Origin: Pseudonocardia sp. DSM 110487
Lineage (GTDB): Bacteria > Actinomycetota > Actinomycetes > Mycobacteriales > Pseudonocardiaceae
Reading direction: 5' to 3'
DNA length: 64,000 bases
NCBI RefSeq assembly: GCF_019468565.1
Contig: NZ_CP080521.1
Coordinates: 3,782,001-3,846,000 of the forward strand
Part shown: positions 17,205 to 25,249 of the stretch, in pieces
How positions within the stretch are numbered: the stretch's first letter is position 1
Layout: every line of letters begins with the position of its first letter
Made by a program: the position numbers and the translations under genes
The notes under the pieces: model-generated
The model's input: the letters and a program-made list of their open reading frames with translations, nothing else
What the model was told of the DNA's origin: nothing
Database searches by the model: none

Positions 17205-18098
17205 ATGCTGCAGAGCTGGAACGACGGCCCTGCCAGGCAGGCCGTGCTGGAGTTCCTGCGGACGGTGACCGACGACGGGCCGGGCCGGGTGGTGGCGGCG
17301 GACCGCGTCGCCACGTTCGACAACGACGGCACGCTGTGGTGCGAGCAGCCGCTCCCTCCGCAGTTCGACTTCGTGCTGCGGCGGTGGGCGGCCACGGCTG
17401 CGGCCGATCCGTCGAAGAGGTACGTGGAGCCCTACCGGGCCGCCATCGAACGGGACGGGGAATGGTTGCGCGACTACGAGCACCACGTCCCCGAGCTGCT
17501 GCAGGGCATGGCAGAGGCGTTCACCGGCACGACGCCCGAGCGGTTCGAGGAGATCGTGCGGCGCTTCTTCGCCGAGGTCAGCCACCCCGACCTCGGGGTG
17601 CCCTACGAGCAGGTCTGCTACCAGCCGATGCGAGAGCTGCTGGACCTGCTGGCCGGGCACGAGTTCCGGGTGTTCATCGCCTCGGGTGGGGGCCGCGACT
17701 TCATGCGCGTGATCTCCGAACCGGTGTACGGCATCCTCCGCGAGCGCGTCATCGGCACGGCTCCCGACTACGAGTACCGCGACGGCCTGCTCTACCGGCT
17801 GCCGACCCTGCTCGGCGGGGTGGACGACGGTCCCGGCAAGCCGGTGCACATCTTCCACCAGATCGGTCGGCCTCCGCTGTTCGCGGCCGGCAATGCCGAC
17901 GGGGACGTCGAGATGCTCCGCTCCGCGCGGTTCGCCCTCCTGGTCCACCACGACGACGCCAAACGCGAGTACGCCTACGACGCCAAGGCGGAGCGCGCAC
18001 TCGCCACCGCCGCACGGGACGGATGGACGGTTGTCAGCATGCGGGATGACTGGGCGACGGTGTTCCCGACGGCACCCGTGGAGGCTGCGGCGACCTGA
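17205..18098 (+). CDS. HAD-superfamily phosphatase (SerB-like)
   Basis: 297-residue haloacid dehalogenase-type phosphohydrolase. Motif I is FDNDGTLW (nucleophile Asp and general acid Asp), motif II is in FIASGGGRDF, and the metal-binding motif IV is AAGNADGDVEML. The helical cap between motif I and motif II resembles phosphoserine-phosphatase-like C1 caps. It is expected to remove phosphate from a small molecule in the cytoplasm; substrate unknown. It begins 6 nt after the membrane-protein gene and ends 7 nt before the convergent SulP gene. Confidence 0.85.
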   Translation: MLQSWNDGPARQAVLEFLRTVTDDGPGRVVAADRVATFDNDGTLWCEQPLPPQFDFVLRRWAATAAADPSKRYVEPYRAAIERDGEWLRDYEHHVPELLQGMAEAFTGTTPERFEEIVRRFFAEVSHPDLGVPYEQVCYQPMRELLDLLAGHEFRVFIASGGGRDFMRVISEPVYGILRERVIGTAPDYEYRDGLLYRLPTLLGGVDDGPGKPVHIFHQIGRPPLFAAGNADGDVEMLRSARFALLVHHDDAKREYAYDAKAERALATAARDGWTVVSMRDDWATVFPTAPVEAAAT

Positions 18099-18105
18099 GC
18101 TGTGG

Positions 18106-19824
18106 TCAGCTCGTCATGGTCCGGTTCCGGCGCACGAAGTCGGCGGCGGCGTCGCGGATCTGGAAGTGGAAGGCGTCCGGTCCGAGCCGCTCGTCCAACC
18201 CGAGCCGGCGCATGGTGGTGCGGAGCGAGGTGCGCACGCGGGCGAGCACCATGCGCACTCCGCGATCGTCGAGAGCGTCGAGGAGCTCGTCGAGCGTCTC
18301 GGCTCCCGTGATGTCCATGTCGACGATGCCCTCGGCGTCGAGCACGACCTCGCGGACCGGTGGGTCGGACTCGTCGACGAGCCGGAGGACCTGCTCGCGC
18401 AGCACGTCGGCGTTGGCGAAGAAGAGCGGTGCGTCGAAGCGGTAGACGAGCAGGCCGGGGACGGTCCGGGTGCCGTCGTGGTTGTCGGTGCTGCGCCACA
18501 TCGCGCGGCCGGCGACCCGGCCGAGCACAGCTGTGTGTGGCATGACCGCTCGCCGCAGTACCTCGAGCAGCGACACCGCGACCCCGACGCCGATGCCCGG
18601 CAGCACCCCGACGATCAGCACGCCCGCGGCGGTGACCGCCGCGAGCACGAAGTCGCTGCGGCGCACCCGCCACAGCCGGCGAAGGCCGGTGACGTCGATC
18701 ATCCTGGCCGCCGCCGCGAGCACGACCGCGCCGAGCGCCGCCTGCGGCAGGAACCGGAACACCGGCGTCAGCACCACCAGCGTCAGGGCCGTGAGCCCGG
18801 CGGCAACCAGGTTCGCCATCTGCGACCGGGCGCCCGTGTCGGCCACCACGAAGCTGCGGGAGTCGCTCGCGTTGGCCGGGAAGCCCTGGAGCAGTCCCGA
18901 TCCGGCGCACGACGCCGCGAGCCCGAGGAACTCGCGCCGGCCCGACACCCGCTCGCGGTCGCGCCGGGCAAGGGCACCGGCGGTGAGCACGCTGCTGGCG
19001 AACACGAGCACGGCGATGCTCGCGCCGGCCCCGAGCAGATCGACGACGTCGGCGGGGGTGATCCGAGGAAGCGTGGGGACGGGAACACCGGAGGGCACCG
19101 CGCCGATCACGGGCACCCGGCCCTCCCAGCCGGCGATGGCCACGACCGTGGTGGCCGATGCGATCGCGAGGAGGATGCCCGGAACCCGGGGTGCCCACCG
19201 GAGCAGCGCGACCACGACGACGAGGGTCGCGACGCCGATGAGTAGCGCCCACGGGTTCATCGCCGGGAGACCGGCCACCACCTCGGCAAGCTTCTGCCAC
19301 CAGTGCACGCCCGGCGTCGAGACGGCGAAGATCTTGCCGAGCTGGCTGGCGCCGATCACGACTGCCGAGCCCGTCAGGTACCCGGCCAGCACGGGTGTGG
19401 ACAGCAGCCGGGCCGCGACGGACAGCCGGAGCAGTGCGCCCAGCAGCAGGAACCCCGCCACGACGAGGGAGAGCAGCGCGGCGAGTGATTCCGCCCGCTC
19501 GGGCGCGTCCGCGACGAGGCCGCCGATGTACGCAGCGGTGACGATCGCGACCGCGGACTCCGGTCCGATGTGGACGTAGCGGCTGCCTCCCAGGAGCGGG
19601 TAGAGCAGCAGCGCACCGAGCGCGGTGTAGAGGCCGGTCACGGGCGACAGACCGGCGAGCTCGCCGTAGGCCAGCCCCTGCGGCACGAGTACCGCCCAGA
19701 CCGCAAGTCCGGCGACGAGGTCGGGGCGCAGCCACGACCGCCGGTACTGCATCAGCTCGGCCGCACCGGGCAAGACGCGGTGCAGCCATGCCCGGGGGCG
19801 GGAGTCCGGCGCGCCGGCGCTCAT
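18106..19824 (-). CDS. SulP-family anion transporter with STAS domain
   Basis: 572-residue SLC26/SulP permease, likely for sulfate or another oxyanion (bicarbonate is the main alternative). LVAGLAVWAVLVPQGLAYGELAG is the conserved first transmembrane pair, GPESAVAIVTA follows the typical helix 3 region, and about 12 helices end near residue 430. The C-terminal STAS domain contains LLVYRFDAPLFFANADVL and EGIVDMDITGAETLDEL, the anti-sigma-antagonist-like fold. ATG at 19824 chosen over an upstream GTG/ATG because AGGCGG lies directly upstream and the family begins here. Divergent from the sulfatase gene, each with its own palindrome. Confidence 0.92.
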   Translation of the reverse strand: MSAGAPDSRPRAWLHRVLPGAAELMQYRRSWLRPDLVAGLAVWAVLVPQGLAYGELAGLSPVTGLYTALGALLLYPLLGGSRYVHIGPESAVAIVTAAYIGGLVADAPERAESLAALLSLVVAGFLLLGALLRLSVAARLLSTPVLAGYLTGSAVVIGASQLGKIFAVSTPGVHWWQKLAEVVAGLPAMNPWALLIGVATLVVVVALLRWAPRVPGILLAIASATTVVAIAGWEGRVPVIGAVPSGVPVPTLPRITPADVVDLLGAGASIAVLVFASSVLTAGALARRDRERVSGRREFLGLAASCAGSGLLQGFPANASDSRSFVVADTGARSQMANLVAAGLTALTLVVLTPVFRFLPQAALGAVVLAAAARMIDVTGLRRLWRVRRSDFVLAAVTAAGVLIVGVLPGIGVGVAVSLLEVLRRAVMPHTAVLGRVAGRAMWRSTDNHDGTRTVPGLLVYRFDAPLFFANADVLREQVLRLVDESDPPVREVVLDAEGIVDMDITGAETLDELLDALDDRGVRMVLARVRTSLRTTMRRLGLDERLGPDAFHFQIRDAAADFVRRNRTMTS

Positions 19825-19887
19825 CCGCCTACCGCCTTGGTGCCCGCGTCCACGCTGCCGACCGTGGACCACCGGCCTCGGGGCAGC

Positions 19888-19906
19888 ACCACCTTCGGCG
19901 GATGAC
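19888..19906. promoter_or_regulatory. Regulon palindrome, site 11 (SulP side)
   Basis: ACCACCT-TCGGC-GGATGAC: 63 nt upstream of the SulP start. This weaker copy was looked for, and found, only after noticing that the other divergent pairs carry two sites. Confidence 0.5.
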
Positions 19907-19968
19907 CCGGGCCGGAGCGCGCCGAAGGGCGGTGGCTAGGGCAATGGCCAGGGCATCACGGCGCGTCC

Positions 19969-19987
19969 GTCATCCGTCCCGGGTGAT
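19969..19987. promoter_or_regulatory. Regulon palindrome, site 12 (sulfatase side)
   Basis: GTCATCC-GTCCC-GGGTGAT: 47 nt upstream of the sulfatase ATG. Confidence 0.65.
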
Positions 19988-20034
19988 GTGGCTGGAGCCA
20001 CCACTGGGCGACCGTCGACGGAAAGGAGGGTGTC

Positions 20035-22392
20035 ATGACCCAGCCATTTCGCGGTGTGGTGAACCTGGACATTCGGGACTCGGTGCCGGACTGGGGGCCG
20101 TACCAGCAGCCAACAGCCCCGCCGGGCACGCCGAACGTGGTGTTCATCGTGCTCGACGATGTCGGGTTCGGCGCGTTGAGCTGTTACGGCGGAATGATCG
20201 AGACCCCGAACATCGACCGGATCGCGGACAACGGGCTCCGCTACACCCAGTGGCACACCACGGCGCTGTGCTCACCGACCCGCGCGTGTCTGTTGACCGG
20301 GCGCAACCACACGACGAACGGGATGGCCTGCATCACCGAGGGGGCGGTCGGCTTCCCGAACGGCAACGGCCACATCCCGCCGCAGTGCGCGACCCTGGCC
20401 GAGATGCTGATCGAACGCGGGTTCAGCACGGCGGCGGTCGGCAAATGGCATCTCACCGCCGAGGACGAGATGAACCTGGCCTCGACCAAGCGGAACTGGC
20501 CGGTCGGGCGCGGCTTCGAGCGCTTCTACGGGTTTCTCGGAGCCGAGACCAGCCAGTGGTATCCCGACCTGGTCCACGACAACCACCCGACGGATCCCCC
20601 CGCCACGCCGGAGCAGGGCTACCACCTCAGCGTCGACCTCACCGACAAGGCGATCGAGTTCATCGACGACGTCAAGGCGATCGCTCCGGACCGCCCGGTG
20701 TTCCTGTACTACGCGCCCGGTTGTGCGCACGCCCCGCACCACGTTCCGGGGGAGTGGGTGCAGCGGTACCGCGGCCGGTTCGACGTCGGCTACGAGCGGG
20801 CCCGGGAGACCATCCTGGCCAGGCAGAAGGAGTTGGGCGTCGTCCCGGCGGGCACGGACCTGCCGCCGATCAACCCGATCGGAACGGCGGACATCCGGAG
20901 CGGTCCGGACGATCTGCCGTTCCCGGCGCTGGACTACACGAAGCCATGGGCCGGCCTCTCCGCCGACGAGCAGCGGCTGTTCGCCCGGATGGCAGAGGTG
21001 TACGCCGGGTTCCTCTCCCACGCCGACGCGCAGATCGGGCGGCTGCTGGACTACCTGGCCGAGATCGGCCAGCTCGACAACACGATCATCATGCTGGTCT
21101 CGGACAACGGGGCCAGCGGGGAAGGCGGCCCGAACGGCTCCGTCAACGAGATGAAGTTCTTCAACGGGATCCCCGACGACATGGCCTCCAACATGGCCAT
21201 GCTCGACGAGCTGGGTGGCCCGAAGACCTACAACCACTACCCGACCGGGTGGGCGATGGCGTTCAACACGCCGTTCAAGATGTGGAAGCGGTACTCCTTC
21301 AACGGCGGCACGTGCGACCCGTGCATCATCTCCTGGCCCGCGGGCATGGGCGGCCGGGGTGGGCTCCGAGACCAGTACCACCACGCCATCGACCTCGTGC
21401 CGACGGTGCTGGACTGCCTCGGGATCGCCCAACCCGACTCGGTCAAGGGATTCACCCAGGTGCCGGTCCAGGGCGTGAGCATGCGCTACAGCTTCGACAC
21501 GGCCACCATCCCCACGGCCAGGAACACGCAGTTCTACTCGATGCTGGGCACCCGCGCGCTGTGGCACGACGGGTGGAAGGCCGTCACCACCCACCCGGCG
21601 ATCAGCGGCTGGGGCCACTTCGCGCAGGACACATGGGAGCTCTACAACACCGAGACCGACCGCTCCGAGCTGCACGACATCGCCGCCGAGCATCCGGAGA
21701 AGCTCGCCGACCTGATCGGGCTGTGGTTCTACGAGGCCGGCGTCAACCACGCATTCCCGCTCGACGACCGGTCCGCCCTGGAAATCTTCCTCTCGCCCCG
21801 CCCGCAGCAGGTGGCCCCGCGCGCCCGCTACGTCTACCGGCCCGGCGGCGCCGAGATTCCCGAGTCGGTCGCGGTCAACCTCCGCAACCGGGCCTACACC
21901 ATCGGTGCGCATGTGGACATTCCGCAGCCGGGCGCGCGGGGCGTGCTGTTCTCCCATGGCAGCCGGTTCGGCGGCCACGCGCTGTACGTCAAGGACAACC
22001 GGCTGTGCTACGTCTACAACTTCGTCGGACAGAACGAGCAGAAGATCGTTGCCACCGAGGATCTACCCATCGGTGAGAACCAGCTCCTGTCCGCCAGCTT
22101 CGACAAGTCCGGCGAGCAGCCCAAGGGCGTCGCGCAGGGAACCCTTTCCCTGTACTACGGCGACCGCCTCGTCGGCGAAGGGAAGATCCAGACCCAACCC
22201 GGCAAGTTCTCCCTCGCCGGTGAGGGCCTCAACGTCGGCCGCGACACCGGCGAGCCCGTCACCGCCGACTATCCAGGCACCGCGCCGTGGGCATTCAGCG
22301 GTGGCACCCTGCACCGCGTGGCCGTGGATGTCAGCGGGCAGCCCTACATCGACCTGGAACGCGAAGCGGCTGCCATGCTCGCCCGCGAATAG
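20035..22392 (+). CDS. Arylsulfatase, formylglycine-dependent, no signal peptide
   Basis: 785-residue type I sulfatase that would hydrolyse sulfate esters. NVVFIVLDDVGFGALSCYGG supplies metal-binding aspartates; CSPTRACLLTGR (79-90) is the sulfatase signature with Cys79 as the residue converted to formylglycine; AVGKWHL and the later MLVSDNGASGEGG are the remaining metal and substrate contacts. The C-terminal ~190 residues form a beta-rich domain common to actinobacterial arylsulfatases of this size. There is no signal peptide, so the enzyme and its formylglycine-generating partner (not in the window) would act in the cytoplasm. AAAGGAGGG precedes the ATG. The neighbouring SulP gene suggests sulfate handling. 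Confidence 0.92.
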   Translation: MTQPFRGVVNLDIRDSVPDWGPYQQPTAPPGTPNVVFIVLDDVGFGALSCYGGMIETPNIDRIADNGLRYTQWHTTALCSPTRACLLTGRNHTTNGMACITEGAVGFPNGNGHIPPQCATLAEMLIERGFSTAAVGKWHLTAEDEMNLASTKRNWPVGRGFERFYGFLGAETSQWYPDLVHDNHPTDPPATPEQGYHLSVDLTDKAIEFIDDVKAIAPDRPVFLYYAPGCAHAPHHVPGEWVQRYRGRFDVGYERARETILARQKELGVVPAGTDLPPINPIGTADIRSGPDDLPFPALDYTKPWAGLSADEQRLFARMAEVYAGFLSHADAQIGRLLDYLAEIGQLDNTIIMLVSDNGASGEGGPNGSVNEMKFFNGIPDDMASNMAMLDELGGPKTYNHYPTGWAMAFNTPFKMWKRYSFNGGTCDPCIISWPAGMGGRGGLRDQYHHAIDLVPTVLDCLGIAQPDSVKGFTQVPVQGVSMRYSFDTATIPTARNTQFYSMLGTRALWHDGWKAVTTHPAISGWGHFAQDTWELYNTETDRSELHDIAAEHPEKLADLIGLWFYEAGVNHAFPLDDRSALEIFLSPRPQQVAPRARYVYRPGGAEIPESVAVNLRNRAYTIGAHVDIPQPGARGVLFSHGSRFGGHALYVKDNRLCYVYNFVGQNEQKIVATEDLPIGENQLLSASFDKSGEQPKGVAQGTLSLYYGDRLVGEGKIQTQPGKFSLAGEGLNVGRDTGEPVTADYPGTAPWAFSGGTLHRVAVDVSGQPYIDLEREAAAMLARE

Positions 22393-22434
22393 CTGCAGGG
22401 CGTTCACCCGCGCGCCGGGGCGATCTTCGGCCAC

Positions 22435-22453
22435 TCCACCCGGGCCGGGCGAT
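22435..22453. promoter_or_regulatory. Regulon palindrome, site 13
   Basis: TCCACCC-GGGCC-GGGCGAT: 82 nt upstream of the start of the 68-residue protein. A second, looser palindrome just upstream (22403-22424, 8-nt spacer) was not counted. Confidence 0.45.
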
Positions 22454-22535
22454 GTTCCGTTCGGCAGGCGGGCGCAGGGTGCCCGGGTGGCCGACGATCG
22501 ATGTCGGCCGCCGGCCCGCGACCCGAGATGAGGCG

Positions 22536-22742
22536 ATGGCGATGATGCACTACGAGTTCCGGGTGGAAGGTCGGCTGACGGACGAGGCCATGGCCGCGTT
22601 CGGCGACATGCGGATCACCGAGGTTCCACCGGAGACGGTCATCGACGGTGAGGTGCTCGACGAGTCGCACCTGCACGGCATCATCGTCCAGCTCCAGGCG
22701 CTCGGGATCACCGTGGTTGCGGCGCATCCGATTCCCGAGTAG
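22536..22742 (+). CDS. Small conserved protein, 68 residues (family copy A)
   Basis: Short protein beginning MAMMHYEFRVEGRLTDEAMA. It is a clear paralogue of the 68-residue protein at 29897-30103: both have the pattern YE(F/V)RV(E/N)GRL, a central MR/DVRPVPP or MRITEVPP segment, then a helix (LHGIIVQLQALGITVV versus LCDLLALCSAMGLEVV) and end in a short P-x-P or LPG tail. The layout suggests a ferredoxin-like or ACT-like beta-alpha-beta unit; function unknown. The start at 22536 gives the same length as the paralogue; ATGs at 22542 and 22545 are possible. Confidence 0.75.
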   Translation: MAMMHYEFRVEGRLTDEAMAAFGDMRITEVPPETVIDGEVLDESHLHGIIVQLQALGITVVAAHPIPE

Positions 22743-22787
22743 CGGCGGTACCGATGTCGTGGTGAGGGTGCGGTCTTTCCAGGCTCG

Positions 22788-23354
22788 TCAGTGCAGGGCG
22801 TACTTCAGCCCGATGATGGCAACGCCGAGCAGGGCGGTCCCGGCCGCCCAGCCCAGAGCGGCAGCGACCGGGGCGCCGGAGCGGCGCGCGGCCTCGTAGC
22901 CGAGGCCGGCGAGCAACGCGGTGGACAGCCCCAGTGCCGCCAGCACCGCGTTCCGCAGCTCCGCACCGAGCGCCGACGCCGCGAGCAGCACGATCACCGG
23001 AGCGTAGGAGGACTGCAGCATCGGCCAACCGCGCCGCAGTGCAGCGACGACGCGGCTCCGGTCGGGTGCAGGCCCGTGCACTCCGGAGCCGAGTACCTCG
23101 GCGTAGCGCTCGGTCAGCCAGTAGACGAACAGCGTGGCGACGACGGCGATCACGACCTGGCCGAAAGAGCCGTGCAGGCTTGCAGCCACCATCACCGCAG
23201 ACCCCACCACGGTGCCGTTGACGGCATCGGCCAGCTCCCGCTCGTCGGTCCACCTGGAGCGGAGCCGACCGACCGATCGCCGTACTGCTCCTCCGGCCTC
23301 GCTCGCACCGGCGCGCCGCTCATCGGCGGCACGCCGGTGTCGCGGTGGTTCCAT
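22788..23354 (-). CDS. Integral membrane protein, 188 residues
   Basis: An N-terminal basic, charged stretch of about 45 residues is followed by about five hydrophobic segments (ADAVNGTVVGSAVMVAASL, then a segment starting VVIAVVATLFVYWL, and three more to the C-terminus). A conserved-looking loop reads WLTERYAEVLGSG. No family assignment. The ATG overlaps the stop of the upstream SHOCT gene by one base (TGATG), so translation is coupled and the two proteins probably work together. Transcribed from the promoter carrying site 14. Confidence 0.72.
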   Translation of the reverse strand: MEPPRHRRAADERRAGASEAGGAVRRSVGRLRSRWTDERELADAVNGTVVGSAVMVAASLHGSFGQVVIAVVATLFVYWLTERYAEVLGSGVHGPAPDRSRVVAALRRGWPMLQSSYAPVIVLLAASALGAELRNAVLAALGLSTALLAGLGYEAARRSGAPVAAALGWAAGTALLGVAIIGLKYALH

Positions 23355-23797
23355 CACGTGGTGGAGGCGGCCGCTTGCTGGTCGCGGCGCGCCTGAGCAG
23401 CCTGCACCGGGCCGTGGCTCAGTACCTTGGCCTTGGCCTGCTCGAACTCCTCGGCCGAGATCGTGCCCCGGTCTCGCAGGCCGGCGAGCTTGGTGAGTTC
23501 GTCGGCCGTGCTCGTCGTGCCGGCCCCGGCGGTCTCCCGGACGTACTGCCCGAACGCCTGCTCGTTGCGCTGGGCCTGAGCCCGAGCGCGCTCGTTCATC
23601 GAGCGGCCGCGAGCGATCAGGTAGACGAGGGCACCCAGCCAAGGCACAACGACCAAGAACAGGATCCAGAGCGCCTTGCCCCAGCCGGACAGCTCGTGGT
23701 CCCGGAAGATGTCGCCGAAAATCGAGATCAGCAGCCATATCCACGTGAAGAGAATCATGAACCAGAAGATGGATACGATCACGTCCCACAAAGGCAT
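23354..23797 (-). CDS. PLDc_N membrane protein with C-terminal SHOCT domain
   Basis: 147 residues: two membrane helices (FWFMILFTWIWLLISIFGD and LWILFLVVVPWLGALVYLI) of the phospholipase-D nuclease N-terminal (PLDc_N) type, a basic linker with RGRSMNERARAQAQRN, and a SHOCT domain (LTKLAGLRDRGTISAEEFEQ, then KAKVL). This is a common actinobacterial small membrane protein of unknown function, often under envelope-stress control. Site 14 lies 92 nt upstream. First gene of a two-gene operon with the 188-residue membrane protein. Confidence 0.85.
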   Translation of the reverse strand: MPLWDVIVSIFWFMILFTWIWLLISIFGDIFRDHELSGWGKALWILFLVVVPWLGALVYLIARGRSMNERARAQAQRNEQAFGQYVRETAGAGTTSTADELTKLAGLRDRGTISAEEFEQAKAKVLSHGPVQAAQARRDQQAAASTT

Positions 23798-23889
23798 CTC
23801 GATCTCCTCGATCCGTGCCTGGGGCCACCGCTACAGGCGCGGGGGCCACCGCCGATCGGTCAACGGTCGGCCCCAGGCATCTGACAGGC

Positions 23890-23908
23890 ATCACCCGCCG
23901 CAGATGAG
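23890..23908. promoter_or_regulatory. Regulon palindrome, site 14
   Basis: ATCACCC-GCCGC-AGATGAG: in the 147-nt gap between the DUF7144-B stop and the PLDc_N start, 92 nt upstream of the latter. Confidence 0.6.
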
Positions 23909-23944
23909 CGAGCTGGTCCAGCGCCGGTCAGTCGTTCGTGGTCT

Positions 23945-24394
23945 TCAGTTCGTGCTCTTCAGCTCGCGCCCGTGCACCACGATGGCGTAGATCACGATGA
24001 CGTCGATCGCGATGACGATGGTCGACCACACCGGGTACGCGGAGATGAAGACGAGGTTCAGGATTGCGCTGACCATCGCGATCGCGATACCGGCCACGCG
24101 GGCGAAGGTGTTGCCGACCATGAGCCCGAACCCGACGGCGACCGCGGCGGCGCCGAGGATGAGATGCGTCCAGCCCCAGGTGTTGTAGTCGACGTTCACC
24201 ACGAGCCCATTGGGGCGAACCAGGTAGAACCCGTCGTTGAACAGCGCGACGAGCCCCTCGATCGCCTGGAAGAAGCCGAGCATGATCAGCATGATCCCGG
24301 CGAAGGCAACCCAGCCCGCCCAGCCGGTGACCTCCGTGTCTGGTGAGTAGTAGTCCTCGTGCGAGTTGCCGCTCGTACGGGAAATCTCTGTCAT
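23945..24394 (-). CDS. DUF7144-type four-helix membrane protein (copy B)
   Basis: 149 residues with four hydrophobic helices and the family loop NTWGWTHLILGAAAVAVGFG. Closely similar in layout to copy A (8493-8975) but more hydrophobic at the end, where four valine/isoleucine-rich segments run into VIVIYAIVVHGREL. The ATG at 24394 has GGGAG upstream; the longer frame to 24430 lacks a binding site. Divergent from the Nudix gene. Confidence 0.82.
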   Translation of the reverse strand: MTEISRTSGNSHEDYYSPDTEVTGWAGWVAFAGIMLIMLGFFQAIEGLVALFNDGFYLVRPNGLVVNVDYNTWGWTHLILGAAAVAVGFGLMVGNTFARVAGIAIAMVSAILNLVFISAYPVWSTIVIAIDVIVIYAIVVHGRELKSTN

Positions 24395-24492
24395 GACGTC
24401 TCCCTCGTAAGGCCGAACCCGCGTCGGCACGTGCCAGCTCGCCGCGACCGTCGACGACTGGATCGATCGTGGCCCCGGGTTCGCGACGAGAC

Positions 24493-24511
24493 CTCACCTG
24501 CCTGGGGTGAT
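24493..24511. promoter_or_regulatory. Regulon palindrome, site 15 (DUF7144-B side)
   Basis: CTCACCT-GCCTG-GGGTGAT: 98 nt upstream of the DUF7144-B start. Confidence 0.65.
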
Positions 24512-24578
24512 GGCTGTCGGACGTCGAGATCGGCCGCACCGTGCTGCTCCCCGTCCCGAACTCACGTCCGGAGTGACT

Positions 24579-24597
24579 CTCACCCCCCGTGGGCGAT
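24579..24597. promoter_or_regulatory. Regulon palindrome, site 16 (Nudix side)
   Basis: CTCACCC-CCCGT-GGGCGAT: 78 nt upstream of the Nudix start, completing the two-site arrangement of this divergent pair. Confidence 0.62.
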
Positions 24598-24675
24598 GCC
24601 ATCTGTCCCGCCCCTACGGAACCGTCGCTGGCGACCGCGACCGGCGGTCCGGGCACCGGGAGACGGGAGGTAGCG

Positions 24676-25200
24676 ATGACGCGGACGGACGTGGCGGCTG
24701 GGAGCGGGCGGACCGGCCTCAGGGCCGTCCGGAGGGTGCATTTCCGTGACCCCGAGGCCCCGGCGGCCACCGTCGTGACGCCGTCGGTATTCGTTGCGGT
24801 TCGCGAGGAGCAGGGCCATCTGCTGCTGGTGAGACGCCGCGACAGCGGTGCGTGGGAGCTGCCCGGGGGCCGCGTCGATGTCGGGGAGAGCGCCGTCGAG
24901 GCGGCGGTGCGCGAGACGGCTGAGGAGGCGGGCCTGCGGGTGCGGATCACCGGGCTGGTCGGGTTGTTCACCGACCCGGCACACGTTGTCGAGGCGGCGA
25001 TGGGCGACGAGATCCGCCAGCAGTTCGTGTTGTGCTTCCACGGCTGGGCCGTGTGGGGACGTCCCCACCCCGACGGGCACGAGACCATCGACGCCGCTTG
25101 GTTCGCCCCCGCCGCCGTCGAGGCGCTGACGCTCGAGCCCGGGGCCCGCCGGTGGATCCACCACGCGCTCGCCGGGGCGAGCGAGCCACACCTCGAATGA
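24676..25200 (+). CDS. Nudix hydrolase
   Basis: 174-residue Nudix-family pyrophosphohydrolase. The Nudix box is complete: GGRVDVGESAVEAAVRETAE followed by EAGLRV, with the REUxEExGU glutamates that bind Mg2+. It would cleave nucleoside diphosphates linked to another moiety (oxidised nucleotides, ADP-ribose, NADH or a sugar nucleotide); the sequence does not discriminate. An N-terminal extension of about 30 residues precedes the catalytic fold. ATG at 24676 follows GGGAGG. The DUF2252 gene starts 49 nt downstream and is probably co-transcribed. Confidence 0.9.
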   Translation: MTRTDVAAGSGRTGLRAVRRVHFRDPEAPAATVVTPSVFVAVREEQGHLLLVRRRDSGAWELPGGRVDVGESAVEAAVRETAEEAGLRVRITGLVGLFTDPAHVVEAAMGDEIRQQFVLCFHGWAVWGRPHPDGHETIDAAWFAPAAVEALTLEPGARRWIHHALAGASEPHLE

Positions 25201-25249
25201 GCTCGTCGCCGATGAGCACGCAGTCCGCGGTGCCGAGGAGGAACCAGCG

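Noticed and set aside
15786..17951. 721-residue minus-strand frame opposite the coiled-coil membrane protein and HAD gene
   Set aside because: Low-complexity antisense frame; both plus-strand genes have domains, ribosome sites and correct spacing.
20272..21978. 568-residue minus-strand frame inside the sulfatase gene
   Set aside because: Antisense to an unmistakable sulfatase; no motif of its own.
22403..22424. Extra palindrome TTCACCC ... GGGCGAT ahead of the 68-residue gene
   Set aside because: Spacer is 8 nt instead of 5, so it does not fit the otherwise constant geometry; kept out of the count of 21.
24561..24578. CTCACGTCCGGAGTGACT between the DUF7144-B and Nudix genes
   Set aside because: Palindromic but with different arm and spacer layout; may be part of a promoter rather than the regulon site.
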